From assembly GCA_030536755.1 (NCBI GenBank), contig JAUNPJ010000001.1, positions 1 through 64,000 of the forward strand: a DNA stretch of 64,000 nt, in the 5' to 3' direction. The number at the start of each line of letters is the position of its first letter. Position 1 is the stretch's first letter. The notes under the pieces are model-generated. The model was not told the origin of the DNA, ran no database searches, and saw nothing but the letters and a program-made list of their open reading frames with translations. The DNA comes from Eubacteriales bacterium (lineage in GTDB: Bacteria > Bacillota > Clostridia > Lachnospirales > Lachnospiraceae). Of the stretch, positions 1 to 7,355 are shown piece after piece. Both the position numbers and the translations under genes were made by a program.

Positions 1-54
1 GCTGCAGAGAAGATTGACGTAGACGAGACAGGAAAGATCACAGGATTATTCTAA
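1..54 (+). CDS. fhs: Formate-tetrahydrofolate ligase, C-terminal end only
   Basis: The window opens inside a gene whose last 17 codons end in DETGKITGLF followed by TAA at 52-54. That ending matches the usual C-terminus of formyltetrahydrofolate synthetase, which makes 10-formyl-THF from formate, THF and ATP. The next two genes, fchA and folD, carry out the following two steps, which supports the assignment. Only the tail is visible, so the call rests on the short match plus context. Confidence 0.7.
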   Translation, partial: AAEKIDVDETGKITGLF

Positions 55-73
55 TCTTATTCATACAAAAAAA

Positions 74-106
74 GGAGAGACGGTCGGCACAGCCGTCCGT
101 CTCTCC
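74..106 (+). other. Strong intercistronic hairpin between fhs and fchA
   Basis: GGAGAGACGG at 74-83 pairs with CCGTCTCTCC at 97-106. The stem continues through CGGC/GCCG after one T-T mismatch, with an ACA loop. The sequence that follows is not T-rich, so this is not a standard terminator. It may be an RNA processing or stability element that sets the ratio of fhs to fchA-folD. Confidence 0.6.
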
Positions 107-136
107 AGTATCATATACATTTATAAGGAGGACAAC

Positions 137-766
137 ATGGGATTTTCAACAAGTACATGTACAGAATTTGTAGAAGTATTAGCTTCAAAAGCACCAGTAC
201 CAGGCGGCGGCGGTGCATCTGCACTGGTGGGTGCAGTGGGAACTGCTCTCGGTAACATGGTAGGAAGCCTGACAGTCGGCAAAAAGAAATATGCTGATGT
301 TGAGGAAGAAATGTATGAATTAAAAGCAAAATGTGACGTTTTGCAGAAAGAACTGCTTCATCTGATCGAGCGTGATGCAGAGGTATTTGAGCCTCTGTCA
401 AAAGCTTATGGTATGCCAAGAGCTACGGAAGAAGAAAAAGCAGAAAAAGCAAGAGTTATGGAGATCGTTCTGAAAGAAGCTTGTTCTGTACCTATGGAAA
501 TCATGGAAAAATGCTGTGAAGCAATCGAGTTGATCAAAGAGTTTGCTGCAAAAGGCTCTGCTCTGGCAATCAGTGATGCCGGTGTTGGTGCTGCCTTCTG
601 TAAAGCTGCATTAGAGGGAGCCAGCCTGAATGTATATATCAATACAAAATCTATGGCGAACAGAGAATACGCAGAAGAATTAAATGCAAAAGCAGATGCT
701 ATGCTTGCGAAATATCCGAAGATGGCAGATGAGATTTTTGAGAGCGTACTGGGAAGATTAAAATAA
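137..766 (+). CDS. fchA: Methenyl-THF cyclohydrolase / cyclodeaminase family protein FchA
   Basis: This 209-residue protein has the fold of the formiminotransferase-cyclodeaminase family. The Gly-rich PVPGGGGASAL motif near residue 22 and a helical body with GSALAISDAGVGA near residue 140 are typical. In acetogenic clostridia, stand-alone FchA interconverts 10-formyl-THF and 5,10-methenyl-THF in the cytoplasm. The gene has an AAGGAGG ribosome site and lies 17 bases upstream of folD, with fhs before it, so the three form a C1 operon. The neighbouring FolD appears to lack cyclohydrolase residues, which would make FchA the only source of that activity here. Confidence 0.9.
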   Translation: MGFSTSTCTEFVEVLASKAPVPGGGGASALVGAVGTALGNMVGSLTVGKKKYADVEEEMYELKAKCDVLQKELLHLIERDAEVFEPLSKAYGMPRATEEEKAEKARVMEIVLKEACSVPMEIMEKCCEAIELIKEFAAKGSALAISDAGVGAAFCKAALEGASLNVYINTKSMANREYAEELNAKADAMLAKYPKMADEIFESVLGRLK

Positions 767-783
767 TTAAGGAGATGTGAGTA

Positions 784-1635
784 ATGGCAAAACAGTTATT
801 AGGTAAAGAAGTAACCGCTGCATTAAACGAGAGAATCAAAGCAGACGTAGCGAAATTAGAGGCAAAAGGCGTAAAACCAACTTTGGGAATCATCCGTGTT
901 GGTGAGAATGGAAGCGACATTTCTTATGAGAAAGGCGCTACAAAGAGATGTGAGACACTTGGTGTTGCATGCGAAAAATTCCTTCTTCCGGAAGACGTAT
1001 CACAGGAAGAACTTCTGGCAGTTATTGATAAGGTGAACAAAGATGACAACATTCATGGCGTACTGTTATTCCGTCCGCTTCCAAAACATCTGAATCAGTC
1101 TCTGATTGAGAACGCTCTGGATCCTGCAAAAGACGTAGACTGTATGACAGATGGCTCTATGTCTGGTGTATTTACAGGAAAACCGATCGGATTCCCTCCA
1201 TGTACTCCACAGGCATGTATGGAAATTCTGGATCATTATGGAATTGACTGTACAGGTAAAAAAGCAGTTGTTGTCGGAAGAAGCCTTGTAGTTGGTAAAC
1301 CTGCTGCTATGATGCTGGTTAAGAAAAATGCAACTGTTACCATCTGCCACACAAGAACCGTAGATATGCCATCTGTTGTAAGAGAAGCTGATATCGTAAT
1401 CGTAGCTGCAGGCCGTGCCGGTGTTGTAGACGATACTTATGTATCTGCTGGACAGACAGTCATCGATGTTGGTATCAACGTAAATGCAGAAGGAAAACTT
1501 TGCGGAGACGTAGATTTCGCAAAAGTTGAGCCGATCGTAGATGCAATCACTCCTGTACCTGGCGGCGTTGGAAGTGTTACAACTTCTGTACTGGTTGGTC
1601 ATGTTGTAGAAGCTGCTATGCGTAAGTTTGCATAA
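784..1635 (+). CDS. folD: Methylene-THF dehydrogenase FolD, probably monofunctional
   Basis: A 283-residue FolD with a Rossmann domain (VVVGRSLVVGKP near residue 162) and the C-terminal PVPGGVGSVT motif. It oxidises or reduces 5,10-methylene-THF/methenyl-THF with NAD(P). An ungapped comparison with E. coli FolD around Tyr48 puts Ala52 where the catalytic Lys of the YxxxK motif should be. The VQLPLP motif reads LFRPLP, so the cyclohydrolase Gln is Phe96. The Asp of DVDC is kept. Loss of Lys and Gln is known from monofunctional dehydrogenases, so cyclohydrolase activity is probably left to FchA. RBS AAGGAG precedes the ATG. Confidence 0.92.
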   Translation: MAKQLLGKEVTAALNERIKADVAKLEAKGVKPTLGIIRVGENGSDISYEKGATKRCETLGVACEKFLLPEDVSQEELLAVIDKVNKDDNIHGVLLFRPLPKHLNQSLIENALDPAKDVDCMTDGSMSGVFTGKPIGFPPCTPQACMEILDHYGIDCTGKKAVVVGRSLVVGKPAAMMLVKKNATVTICHTRTVDMPSVVREADIVIVAAGRAGVVDDTYVSAGQTVIDVGINVNAEGKLCGDVDFAKVEPIVDAITPVPGGVGSVTTSVLVGHVVEAAMRKFA

Positions 1636-1656
1636 TCAAAAAGTTAAGAATTTTTG

Positions 1657-1688
1657 GAAGGACCTTGATAGAGGTCCTTCTTTTTTTG
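1657..1688 (+). terminator. Rho-independent terminator after folD
   Basis: GAAGGACCT (1657-1665) pairs perfectly with AGGTCCTTC (1672-1680) and is followed directly by a run of seven T. It closes the fhs-fchA-folD operon. Confidence 0.9.
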
Positions 1689-1740
1689 ACCGTACGTGTT
1701 ATAATACAATGGACTAGAAAAAGAAGGGGGTAGACAACAA

Positions 1741-3471
1741 ATGAAATATTTGCTGAAACATTTAAAGCAATATAAAAAGCAGAGTATTCTTGCTCCATTG
1801 TTTAAGATGCTGGAAGCTTTGTTCGATCTTTTTGTTCCACTTGTGGTTGCAAACATTATCAATGTTGGAATCGGCAATGGGGACAACACCTATATTCTCA
1901 AACAGTGTGGAATATTGGTGCTTCTGGCACTGATTGGAATTACCTGCAGCTTTACCGCGCAGTATTTTGCGGCAGTGGCTTCTGTGGGCTGTGCGACAGG
2001 TTTGCGCCATGATCTGTTTTCGCATATTCAAAAGCTTGGTTATTCTGAGATTGATACGGTTGGAACCAGCACCCTGATCACGAGAATGACCAGTGATATC
2101 AATCAGGTGCAAAACGGCATCAATATGGCGATGCGTCTGTTGCTTCGAAGCCCGTTCATTGTATTCGGTGCCATGATTATGGCGTTTACAATCAACACAA
2201 AGGCAGCGTTGATTTTTCTGATTGCCATTCCAGTGCTGTCCTTGATTGTCTATGGGATTATGGGTGTTACCAATCCCGGCTATAAGGAGATTCAGCAGAA
2301 ATTGGATCATGTCGTGAACAATGTGCGGGAAAATCTGACCGGTGTGCGTGTCGTACGTGCTTTTGGAAAAGAAAGAGAGGAAGTTGAAAATTTTAAGGAG
2401 ATCAATGGACAGTTAAATGCAATGCAGCTGCGTATCGGACATATTTCTGCTCTGATGAATCCCATGACATATGTAGTTGTGAACCTGGCAATCATCGCGA
2501 TTTTAAAAGTAGGAGCATCCAGCATCAATGGAGGTGTTTTATTGAGCGGTGATGTTGTGGCTCTGGTCAATTATATGAGCCAGATTCTGGTGGAACTGGT
2601 CAAGATGGCAAACACCATCATTCTGATCAGCAAAGCACTTGCAAGTATGAACCGTATTGCGGGAATTCTGGATACAGAGCCTGTGATGGAGTTTCAGGAG
2701 CAGGAGACTGCATTACCCGAATCAGAGGAAGCAGTGCGCTTTGAACATGTGGGCTTGATCTACCAGGGTGCGGGAGAAGAAAGTCTGACAGACGTTTCAT
2801 TCTGTGCAAAAAAAGGTCAGACGATTGGTGTGATCGGAGGTACAGGAAGCGGAAAAAGTACGCTAGTCAACCTGATTCCGCGTTTTTATGATGCAACCAG
2901 CGGAAAAATTTCAATATTTGGAAATCCAATTGAGAAATGGGGAAAGGAAGAACTTCGGACCCGTGTTGGTGTGGTAATGCAGAAGGCTCAGCTTTTTCAG
3001 GGAACCATTCGTTCCAACCTGCTCTGGGGAAAGCAGGTTGCAACAGATGAGCAATTGTGGCATGCGTTGGAGATTGCTCAGGCGGCGGAAGTGGTGCGGG
3101 GCAAAGAAAAGGGACTGGATGAGCCGGTCGAACAGGGTGGACGCAATTTTTCCGGTGGTCAGAAACAGAGGATGACGATTGCCAGGGCACTGGTGAGTGA
3201 GCCGGATATTCTGATTCTGGATGACAGCGCCAGCGCGCTGGACTTTGCTACTGATGCATCACTGCGCAAAGCTTTGAATACCTTGCCGGAGAGTATCACG
3301 GTGTTTATCGTTTCACAGAGAACCTCCAGCCTGAAACATGCAGATCGGATCCTTGTACTGGACGATGGATGTCTGGTAGGACAGGGAACACACGAACAGC
3401 TTTTGGAAACATGCGAGGTATATCGTGAGATTCACGAAAGTCAGTTTAAGAAAGGAGATGAGGTGCAATGA
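1741..3471 (+). CDS. ABC exporter half, NBD with degenerate catalytic site
   Basis: A 576-residue half-transporter: an N-terminal transmembrane domain (about residues 1-320) fused to an ATPase domain. Walker A is GGTGSGKST and the signature is FSGGQKQR. The Walker B motif ends LILDD, so the catalytic Glu is Asp, and the H-loop His is Gln (VSQRTSS). This is the non-hydrolysing partner pattern of heterodimeric exporters such as TM287/288 and BmrCD. Its stop overlaps the next gene's ATG by 4 bases, and that gene encodes the complementary half. The substrate cannot be read from sequence; drugs, lipids or peptides are all possible. Confidence 0.9.
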   Translation: MKYLLKHLKQYKKQSILAPLFKMLEALFDLFVPLVVANIINVGIGNGDNTYILKQCGILVLLALIGITCSFTAQYFAAVASVGCATGLRHDLFSHIQKLGYSEIDTVGTSTLITRMTSDINQVQNGINMAMRLLLRSPFIVFGAMIMAFTINTKAALIFLIAIPVLSLIVYGIMGVTNPGYKEIQQKLDHVVNNVRENLTGVRVVRAFGKEREEVENFKEINGQLNAMQLRIGHISALMNPMTYVVVNLAIIAILKVGASSINGGVLLSGDVVALVNYMSQILVELVKMANTIILISKALASMNRIAGILDTEPVMEFQEQETALPESEEAVRFEHVGLIYQGAGEESLTDVSFCAKKGQTIGVIGGTGSGKSTLVNLIPRFYDATSGKISIFGNPIEKWGKEELRTRVGVVMQKAQLFQGTIRSNLLWGKQVATDEQLWHALEIAQAAEVVRGKEKGLDEPVEQGGRNFSGGQKQRMTIARALVSEPDILILDDSASALDFATDASLRKALNTLPESITVFIVSQRTSSLKHADRILVLDDGCLVGQGTHEQLLETCEVYREIHESQFKKGDEVQ

Positions 3472-5213
3472 AAAAGAAAACGGCTGATAACAGGGCTGTG
3501 ATGAAACGAATTTTAAAATTTACCAGACCCTATTCTCTTTTTATTGTAATCAGTTTTCTCTGTTCTGCTGTCAGTGTGGCTGCACAGCTCTGGGTGCCGA
3601 TTCTCTGTGGCCATGCCATTGATTATATGCTGGGCGAGGGAAGTGTTAATTTTAAAGGTGTCACAACTATTGTAATCTCCATTGCGTGGGCAACTGCAGT
3701 GACAGCGGCAGCGCAGTGGATCCTTGCGGTATGCAACAATAAGATTACGTTTGGTGTTTCCAGAGATCTGCGCAATCAGGCAATCTCTAAAATTCAGAAG
3801 CTTCCGCTGTCCTATCTGGACAGACATCCTTCGGGAGATCTGGTCAGCCGTATCATTGCGGATGTGGATACCTTTTCAGATGGACTTTTGATGGGATTTA
3901 CGCAGCTGTTTACCGGTGTACTCACTATTGTAGGAACACTGGGCTTTATGCTTTCTGTCAATGTTTTGGTCACATTGGTTGTTGTTTTACTGACGCCGCT
4001 GAGTCTGATCGTTGCTAATTTTATTGCTCGGCATACGTACCACTATTTTCAGAGGCAGACGGTGGCAAGAGGCGCACAGACAGCTTATATCAACGAGATG
4101 ATTGAAGGGGTGAAGGTTGTACAGGCGTTTGGCTACGAGAGGGAAAGTCTGGAAAAATTTGATGAATTAAATCAGGAATTGCAGGACGCAAGTATGAAGG
4201 CTGTCTTTTATTCCAGTCTGACAAATCCGTGTACCCGATTTGTAAATAATCTGGTATATGCGGCAGTAGGACTGGCAGGCGCATTGTATGCCATTGTCGG
4301 TGGCATTACGATTGGAGAACTGAGCATTTTTCTCAGCTATGCAAATCAATATTCCAAGCCGTTTAATGATATTTCCAGTGTAGTCACAGAACTTCAGAAT
4401 GCCATTGCCTGCGCAGACAGAGTGTTCCAGCTTTTGGATGAGGCCGAAGAAATCACGGAAAAACAGGAGATTTTAGTCAGTGACGGACATGTGCAGATAC
4501 AGGATGTGTCATTTTGCTATGTGCCGGACAGACCATTGATCCGAAACTTTTCACTGGATGTCAAGCCCGGACAGCGAATTGCCATTGTCGGTCCGACCGG
4601 CTGCGGCAAGACAACATTGATCAACTTGTTGATGCGTTTTTATGACGTGAACAGTGGATGTATCAAAGTGGCGGGAAAAAATATTCAGGATGTAACGAGA
4701 AATTCTCTGCGGCACAGTTATGGCATGGTTTTACAGGATACCTGGCTCAAAGCCGGAACAATCCGTGAAAATATCTGTTACGGAAAATCGGATGCCACCG
4801 AGGAGGAGATGATTGCTACGGCAAAGGCTTCTCATGCGCACAGTTTTATTAAGAGACTTCCGAAGGGATATGATACAGAAATTGCAGAGGGAGGAGGCAA
4901 CATCAGTCAGGGACAGAAACAGCTCCTCTGTATTGCAAGGGTCATGCTCTGCCTGCCGCCTATGTTGATTCTCGATGAGGCGACCAGCAGCATTGATACG
5001 CGTACGGAAATCAAGATTCAGGCTGCATTTGCCCGTATGATGGAGGGAAGAACCAGCTTTATTGTGGCGCACAGGCTTTCTACGATCCGTGAGGCGGATG
5101 TGATCTTAGTCATGAACGACGGACAGATCATAGAACAGGGGGATCATGAGTCACTGATGGCGCAGAAAGGTTTTTACGCAAAGCTGTATAATAGCCAGTT
5201 TAAAGAAGTATAA
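3468..5213 (+). CDS. ABC exporter half with canonical ATPase
   Basis: A 581-residue half-transporter and partner of the preceding gene. Its Walker A is GPTGCGKTT, Walker B is the canonical LILDEATSS, and the H-loop His is present (VAHRLST). Its signature motif is altered to ISQGQKQ. In a heterodimer, the altered signature would face the degenerate Walker B of the partner, giving one dead and one live ATP site. The transmembrane domain covers about residues 1-310. Expression is coupled by the ATGA overlap with the upstream gene. Confidence 0.92.
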   Translation: MKKKTADNRAVMKRILKFTRPYSLFIVISFLCSAVSVAAQLWVPILCGHAIDYMLGEGSVNFKGVTTIVISIAWATAVTAAAQWILAVCNNKITFGVSRDLRNQAISKIQKLPLSYLDRHPSGDLVSRIIADVDTFSDGLLMGFTQLFTGVLTIVGTLGFMLSVNVLVTLVVVLLTPLSLIVANFIARHTYHYFQRQTVARGAQTAYINEMIEGVKVVQAFGYERESLEKFDELNQELQDASMKAVFYSSLTNPCTRFVNNLVYAAVGLAGALYAIVGGITIGELSIFLSYANQYSKPFNDISSVVTELQNAIACADRVFQLLDEAEEITEKQEILVSDGHVQIQDVSFCYVPDRPLIRNFSLDVKPGQRIAIVGPTGCGKTTLINLLMRFYDVNSGCIKVAGKNIQDVTRNSLRHSYGMVLQDTWLKAGTIRENICYGKSDATEEEMIATAKASHAHSFIKRLPKGYDTEIAEGGGNISQGQKQLLCIARVMLCLPPMLILDEATSSIDTRTEIKIQAAFARMMEGRTSFIVAHRLSTIREADVILVMNDGQIIEQGDHESLMAQKGFYAKLYNSQFKEV

Positions 5214-5251
5214 GACTTTGAAACAAGAGAATGACAGGGGCAGGTGAGGAC

Positions 5252-5926
5252 ATGGAAATACGAAAACGATTGTTTGAGCTGCAGGACAAAGCGTATGCTG
5301 ATTTTCAGTATACGCTGACTCCGACAGTTCCGAGGAAATTATTTATCGGAGTTCGAGTGCCGGAGCTTAGAAAGTTTGCAAAAATCTATAGCAGAGAGAA
5401 AGAAGCAACGGCGTTTATGCAGACACTTCCGCATCATTATTATGATGAAAATATGCTTCATGGTCTTCTGATTTCAGAAATGAAGGATTATGGAGAATGT
5501 GTGGCGGCAGTGGATGCATTCCTTCCGCATGTGGATAATTGGGCGGTCTGCGATCTTATGTCTCCAAAAGTGTTTAAGAAACACAGACAGGAATTGATAT
5601 TAAAAATCCGGGAATGGATTGCATCCAATCATGTGTACACGTGCAGATTTGGCATGAAAATGCTGATGAGCCATTTCCTGGATGCAGATTTTAAGAAGGA
5701 ATATCTGGAATTGCCTGCGGGTGTTCATTCGGACGAATATTATGTCAATATGATGATTGCCTGGTATTTTGCGACGGCCTTAGCAAAGCAATGGGAGGCG
5801 ACCATTCCATATATCGTGAACAAGCGGCTGGATATCTGGGTTCACAACAAGACGATCCAGAAAGCAAGAGAAAGTAAGCGAATTACAGATGCGCAGAAAG
5901 AATATCTGAAAGGTTTGAAAAAATAA
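5252..5926 (+). CDS. DNA alkylation repair protein, AlkD-like
   Basis: A 224-residue all-helical HEAT-repeat-like protein of the AlkD family, which removes bulky or cationic alkylated purines from DNA. The WxxxD motif (NWAVCDLM), an Arg in CRFGMKMLM, and the Trp-rich helix MMIAWYFATALAKQW correspond to the DNA-contacting and catalytic residues of Bacillus AlkD. The start at 5252 is chosen over an upstream in-frame ATG at 5231 because GGTGAGGA lies just before it and MEIRKRLFELQD matches the usual N-terminus. It trails the ABC pair, with no obvious functional link. Confidence 0.85.
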   Translation: MEIRKRLFELQDKAYADFQYTLTPTVPRKLFIGVRVPELRKFAKIYSREKEATAFMQTLPHHYYDENMLHGLLISEMKDYGECVAAVDAFLPHVDNWAVCDLMSPKVFKKHRQELILKIREWIASNHVYTCRFGMKMLMSHFLDADFKKEYLELPAGVHSDEYYVNMMIAWYFATALAKQWEATIPYIVNKRLDIWVHNKTIQKARESKRITDAQKEYLKGLKK

Positions 5927-5975
5927 AAATCAGGAATATGTAAAAGTTTGACAACAGCACTCTACGCTTCGTAGG

Positions 5976-6004
5976 TTGCCGCACACCCCATAACCCGTTA
6001 CAAT
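5976..6004 (+). promoter_or_regulatory. Sigma-A-type promoter for the HTH-desulfoferrodoxin gene
   Basis: TTGCCG at 5976-5981 and TACAAT at 5999-6004 are separated by 17 bases. A small perfect hairpin CTACG-CTT-CGTAG (5962-5974) lies just upstream of the -35 box. Being the promoter of a regulator, it may be autoregulated. Confidence 0.5.
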
Positions 6005-6035
6005 GGACTCATCACAAAGAAGAGAGGTATTTATT

Positions 6036-6617
6036 ATGAGTTATGTAACGGGAAAAACCATAAAAGAATTAAGAGAAAAGCGCAAACTCACACAAAAGGA
6101 ACTTGCGGAACAAATTTCTGTCAGTGATAAGACAATCTCAAAATGGGAGACGGGAAAAGGACTGCCGGATATCACAACCATAGAAGATCTGGCAAAGGCT
6201 CTTGGAGTTTCCATTGCGGAGCTGCTGACGGGGGATTTGCGGGAGAATGAGAATCCATCCGGCAATATGAAAAAAATACTGTTTTATGTGTGTCCGATCT
6301 GCGGCAACATCATTACGTCGGTGGGGCAGGGTACGTTTTCCTGCTGTGGAGTTACGCTGCCGCCGCTGGAGGCTGAGACATGTGAAGAAACACACCAGAT
6401 TCACGTGGAGACGGTAGACAATGAATATTATGTCACACTTGACCATCCCATGAATAAGAACCATTCGATTTCATTTCTTGCATATGTGACTTCGGGCAGT
6501 GTGGAAATCGTAAAATTGTATCCGGAACAGGATATCTCCGTGAGATTTCGAAAGAAGGGACGTGGGATATTGTATGTTTACTGTAACCGACATGGAATGT
6601 TTCGGATGTTGGTGTGA
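6036..6617 (+). CDS. XRE-type HTH regulator fused to desulfoferrodoxin (superoxide reductase)
   Basis: A 193-residue fusion. Residues about 5-68 form an XRE/Cro-type helix-turn-helix (LTQKELAEQISVSDKTISKW). Then comes a desulforedoxin-like centre with CPICGN and a CC pair, matching the four Cys of Fe centre I. Last is a superoxide-reductase domain with DHPMNKNH and a C-terminal CNRHGMF, which supply the His and Cys ligands of centre II. Desulfoferrodoxin reduces superoxide in anaerobes; attached to a DNA-binding domain, it may act as a superoxide or redox sensor. The start at 6036 follows AGAGAGG. A TetR gene follows 32 bases downstream. Confidence 0.85.
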   Translation: MSYVTGKTIKELREKRKLTQKELAEQISVSDKTISKWETGKGLPDITTIEDLAKALGVSIAELLTGDLRENENPSGNMKKILFYVCPICGNIITSVGQGTFSCCGVTLPPLEAETCEETHQIHVETVDNEYYVTLDHPMNKNHSISFLAYVTSGSVEIVKLYPEQDISVRFRKKGRGILYVYCNRHGMFRMLV

Positions 6618-6649
6618 GAAAACAGAATTATAAAAATCGAGGTACATCA

Positions 6650-7207
6650 ATGGCGAATATGACAAAACATGCACTGGAAGCATCGCTGAAAAAGCTTCTT
6701 TTGCAAAAACCGCTGGATAAAATTACGATCAATGATCTGACAGAGGACTGCGGCATCAGCCGCATGGCATTCTACTACCATTTTAAGGATATTTATGATC
6801 TTGTGGAATGGGCATGCCTGGAAGATGCCACGAAAGCGCTGCAAGGAAAGAAAACGTATGACACCTGGCAGGAGGGACTGTCACAGATCTTTGAGGCAGT
6901 TCTGGAAAACAAGCCTTTTATCATGAATGTGTATCATTCGGTCAGCAGAGAACAGATTGAAAATTACCTGTTCCGGCTGACGATGGACCTGATCATGGGT
7001 GTTGTGGAGGAAAAATCAGTCGGGATGAATCTTACAGAAGAGGACAAGTTGTTTATCGCAAACTTCTACAAATACAGTTTTGTGGGTGTGATGCTTGACT
7101 GGATTAAAATGGGAATGAAGGCGGATTATCAGGAGATTGTAGAAAAGATGTGTCTGACGCTGAGAGGAAATATCATGCATTCCATCCGCAATTTCTCGGA
7201 AAAATAA
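6650..7207 (+). CDS. TetR/AcrR family transcriptional regulator
   Basis: A 185-residue protein with an N-terminal TetR helix-turn-helix (ITINDLTEDCGISRMAFYYH), followed by a helical ligand/dimer domain of the kind found in DhaS-type TetR proteins. The start at 6650 follows CGAGGT; an in-frame ATG upstream overlaps the previous gene. It precedes the oleate hydratase gene on the same strand, so it may respond to fatty acids and control that gene. This is inferred only from position. Confidence 0.85.
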   Translation: MANMTKHALEASLKKLLLQKPLDKITINDLTEDCGISRMAFYYHFKDIYDLVEWACLEDATKALQGKKTYDTWQEGLSQIFEAVLENKPFIMNVYHSVSREQIENYLFRLTMDLIMGVVEEKSVGMNLTEEDKLFIANFYKYSFVGVMLDWIKMGMKADYQEIVEKMCLTLRGNIMHSIRNFSEK

Positions 7208-7222
7208 AAGAATTTTTTATCA

Positions 7223-7264
7223 AAAGAGGGGAGATGATAAGTTTTTTATCATTGTCCCCTCTTT
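7223..7264 (+). terminator. Long hairpin, probable terminator
   Basis: AAAGAGGGGA (7223-7232) pairs with TCCCCTCTTT (7255-7264), and GATGATAA (7233-7240) pairs with TTATCATT (7246-7253), an 18-bp stem with one bulge. The T tail is short, so it may be a weak terminator or an RNA stabiliser between the TetR gene and the hydratase gene. Confidence 0.6.
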
Positions 7265-7355
7265 GTAAATGGAAAATTTCTAAAAATGGCGATACTATAG
7301 GAGCATAGAAAAACGAAAACATTCTGTGTGAAATATAGGAAAGGTGGTCATGAAT

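Noticed and set aside
1686..1705. TTGACC plus TATAAT upstream of the ABC exporter as a promoter
   Set aside because: The two boxes are only eight bases apart and TTGACC overlaps the terminator T run; not a usable pair.
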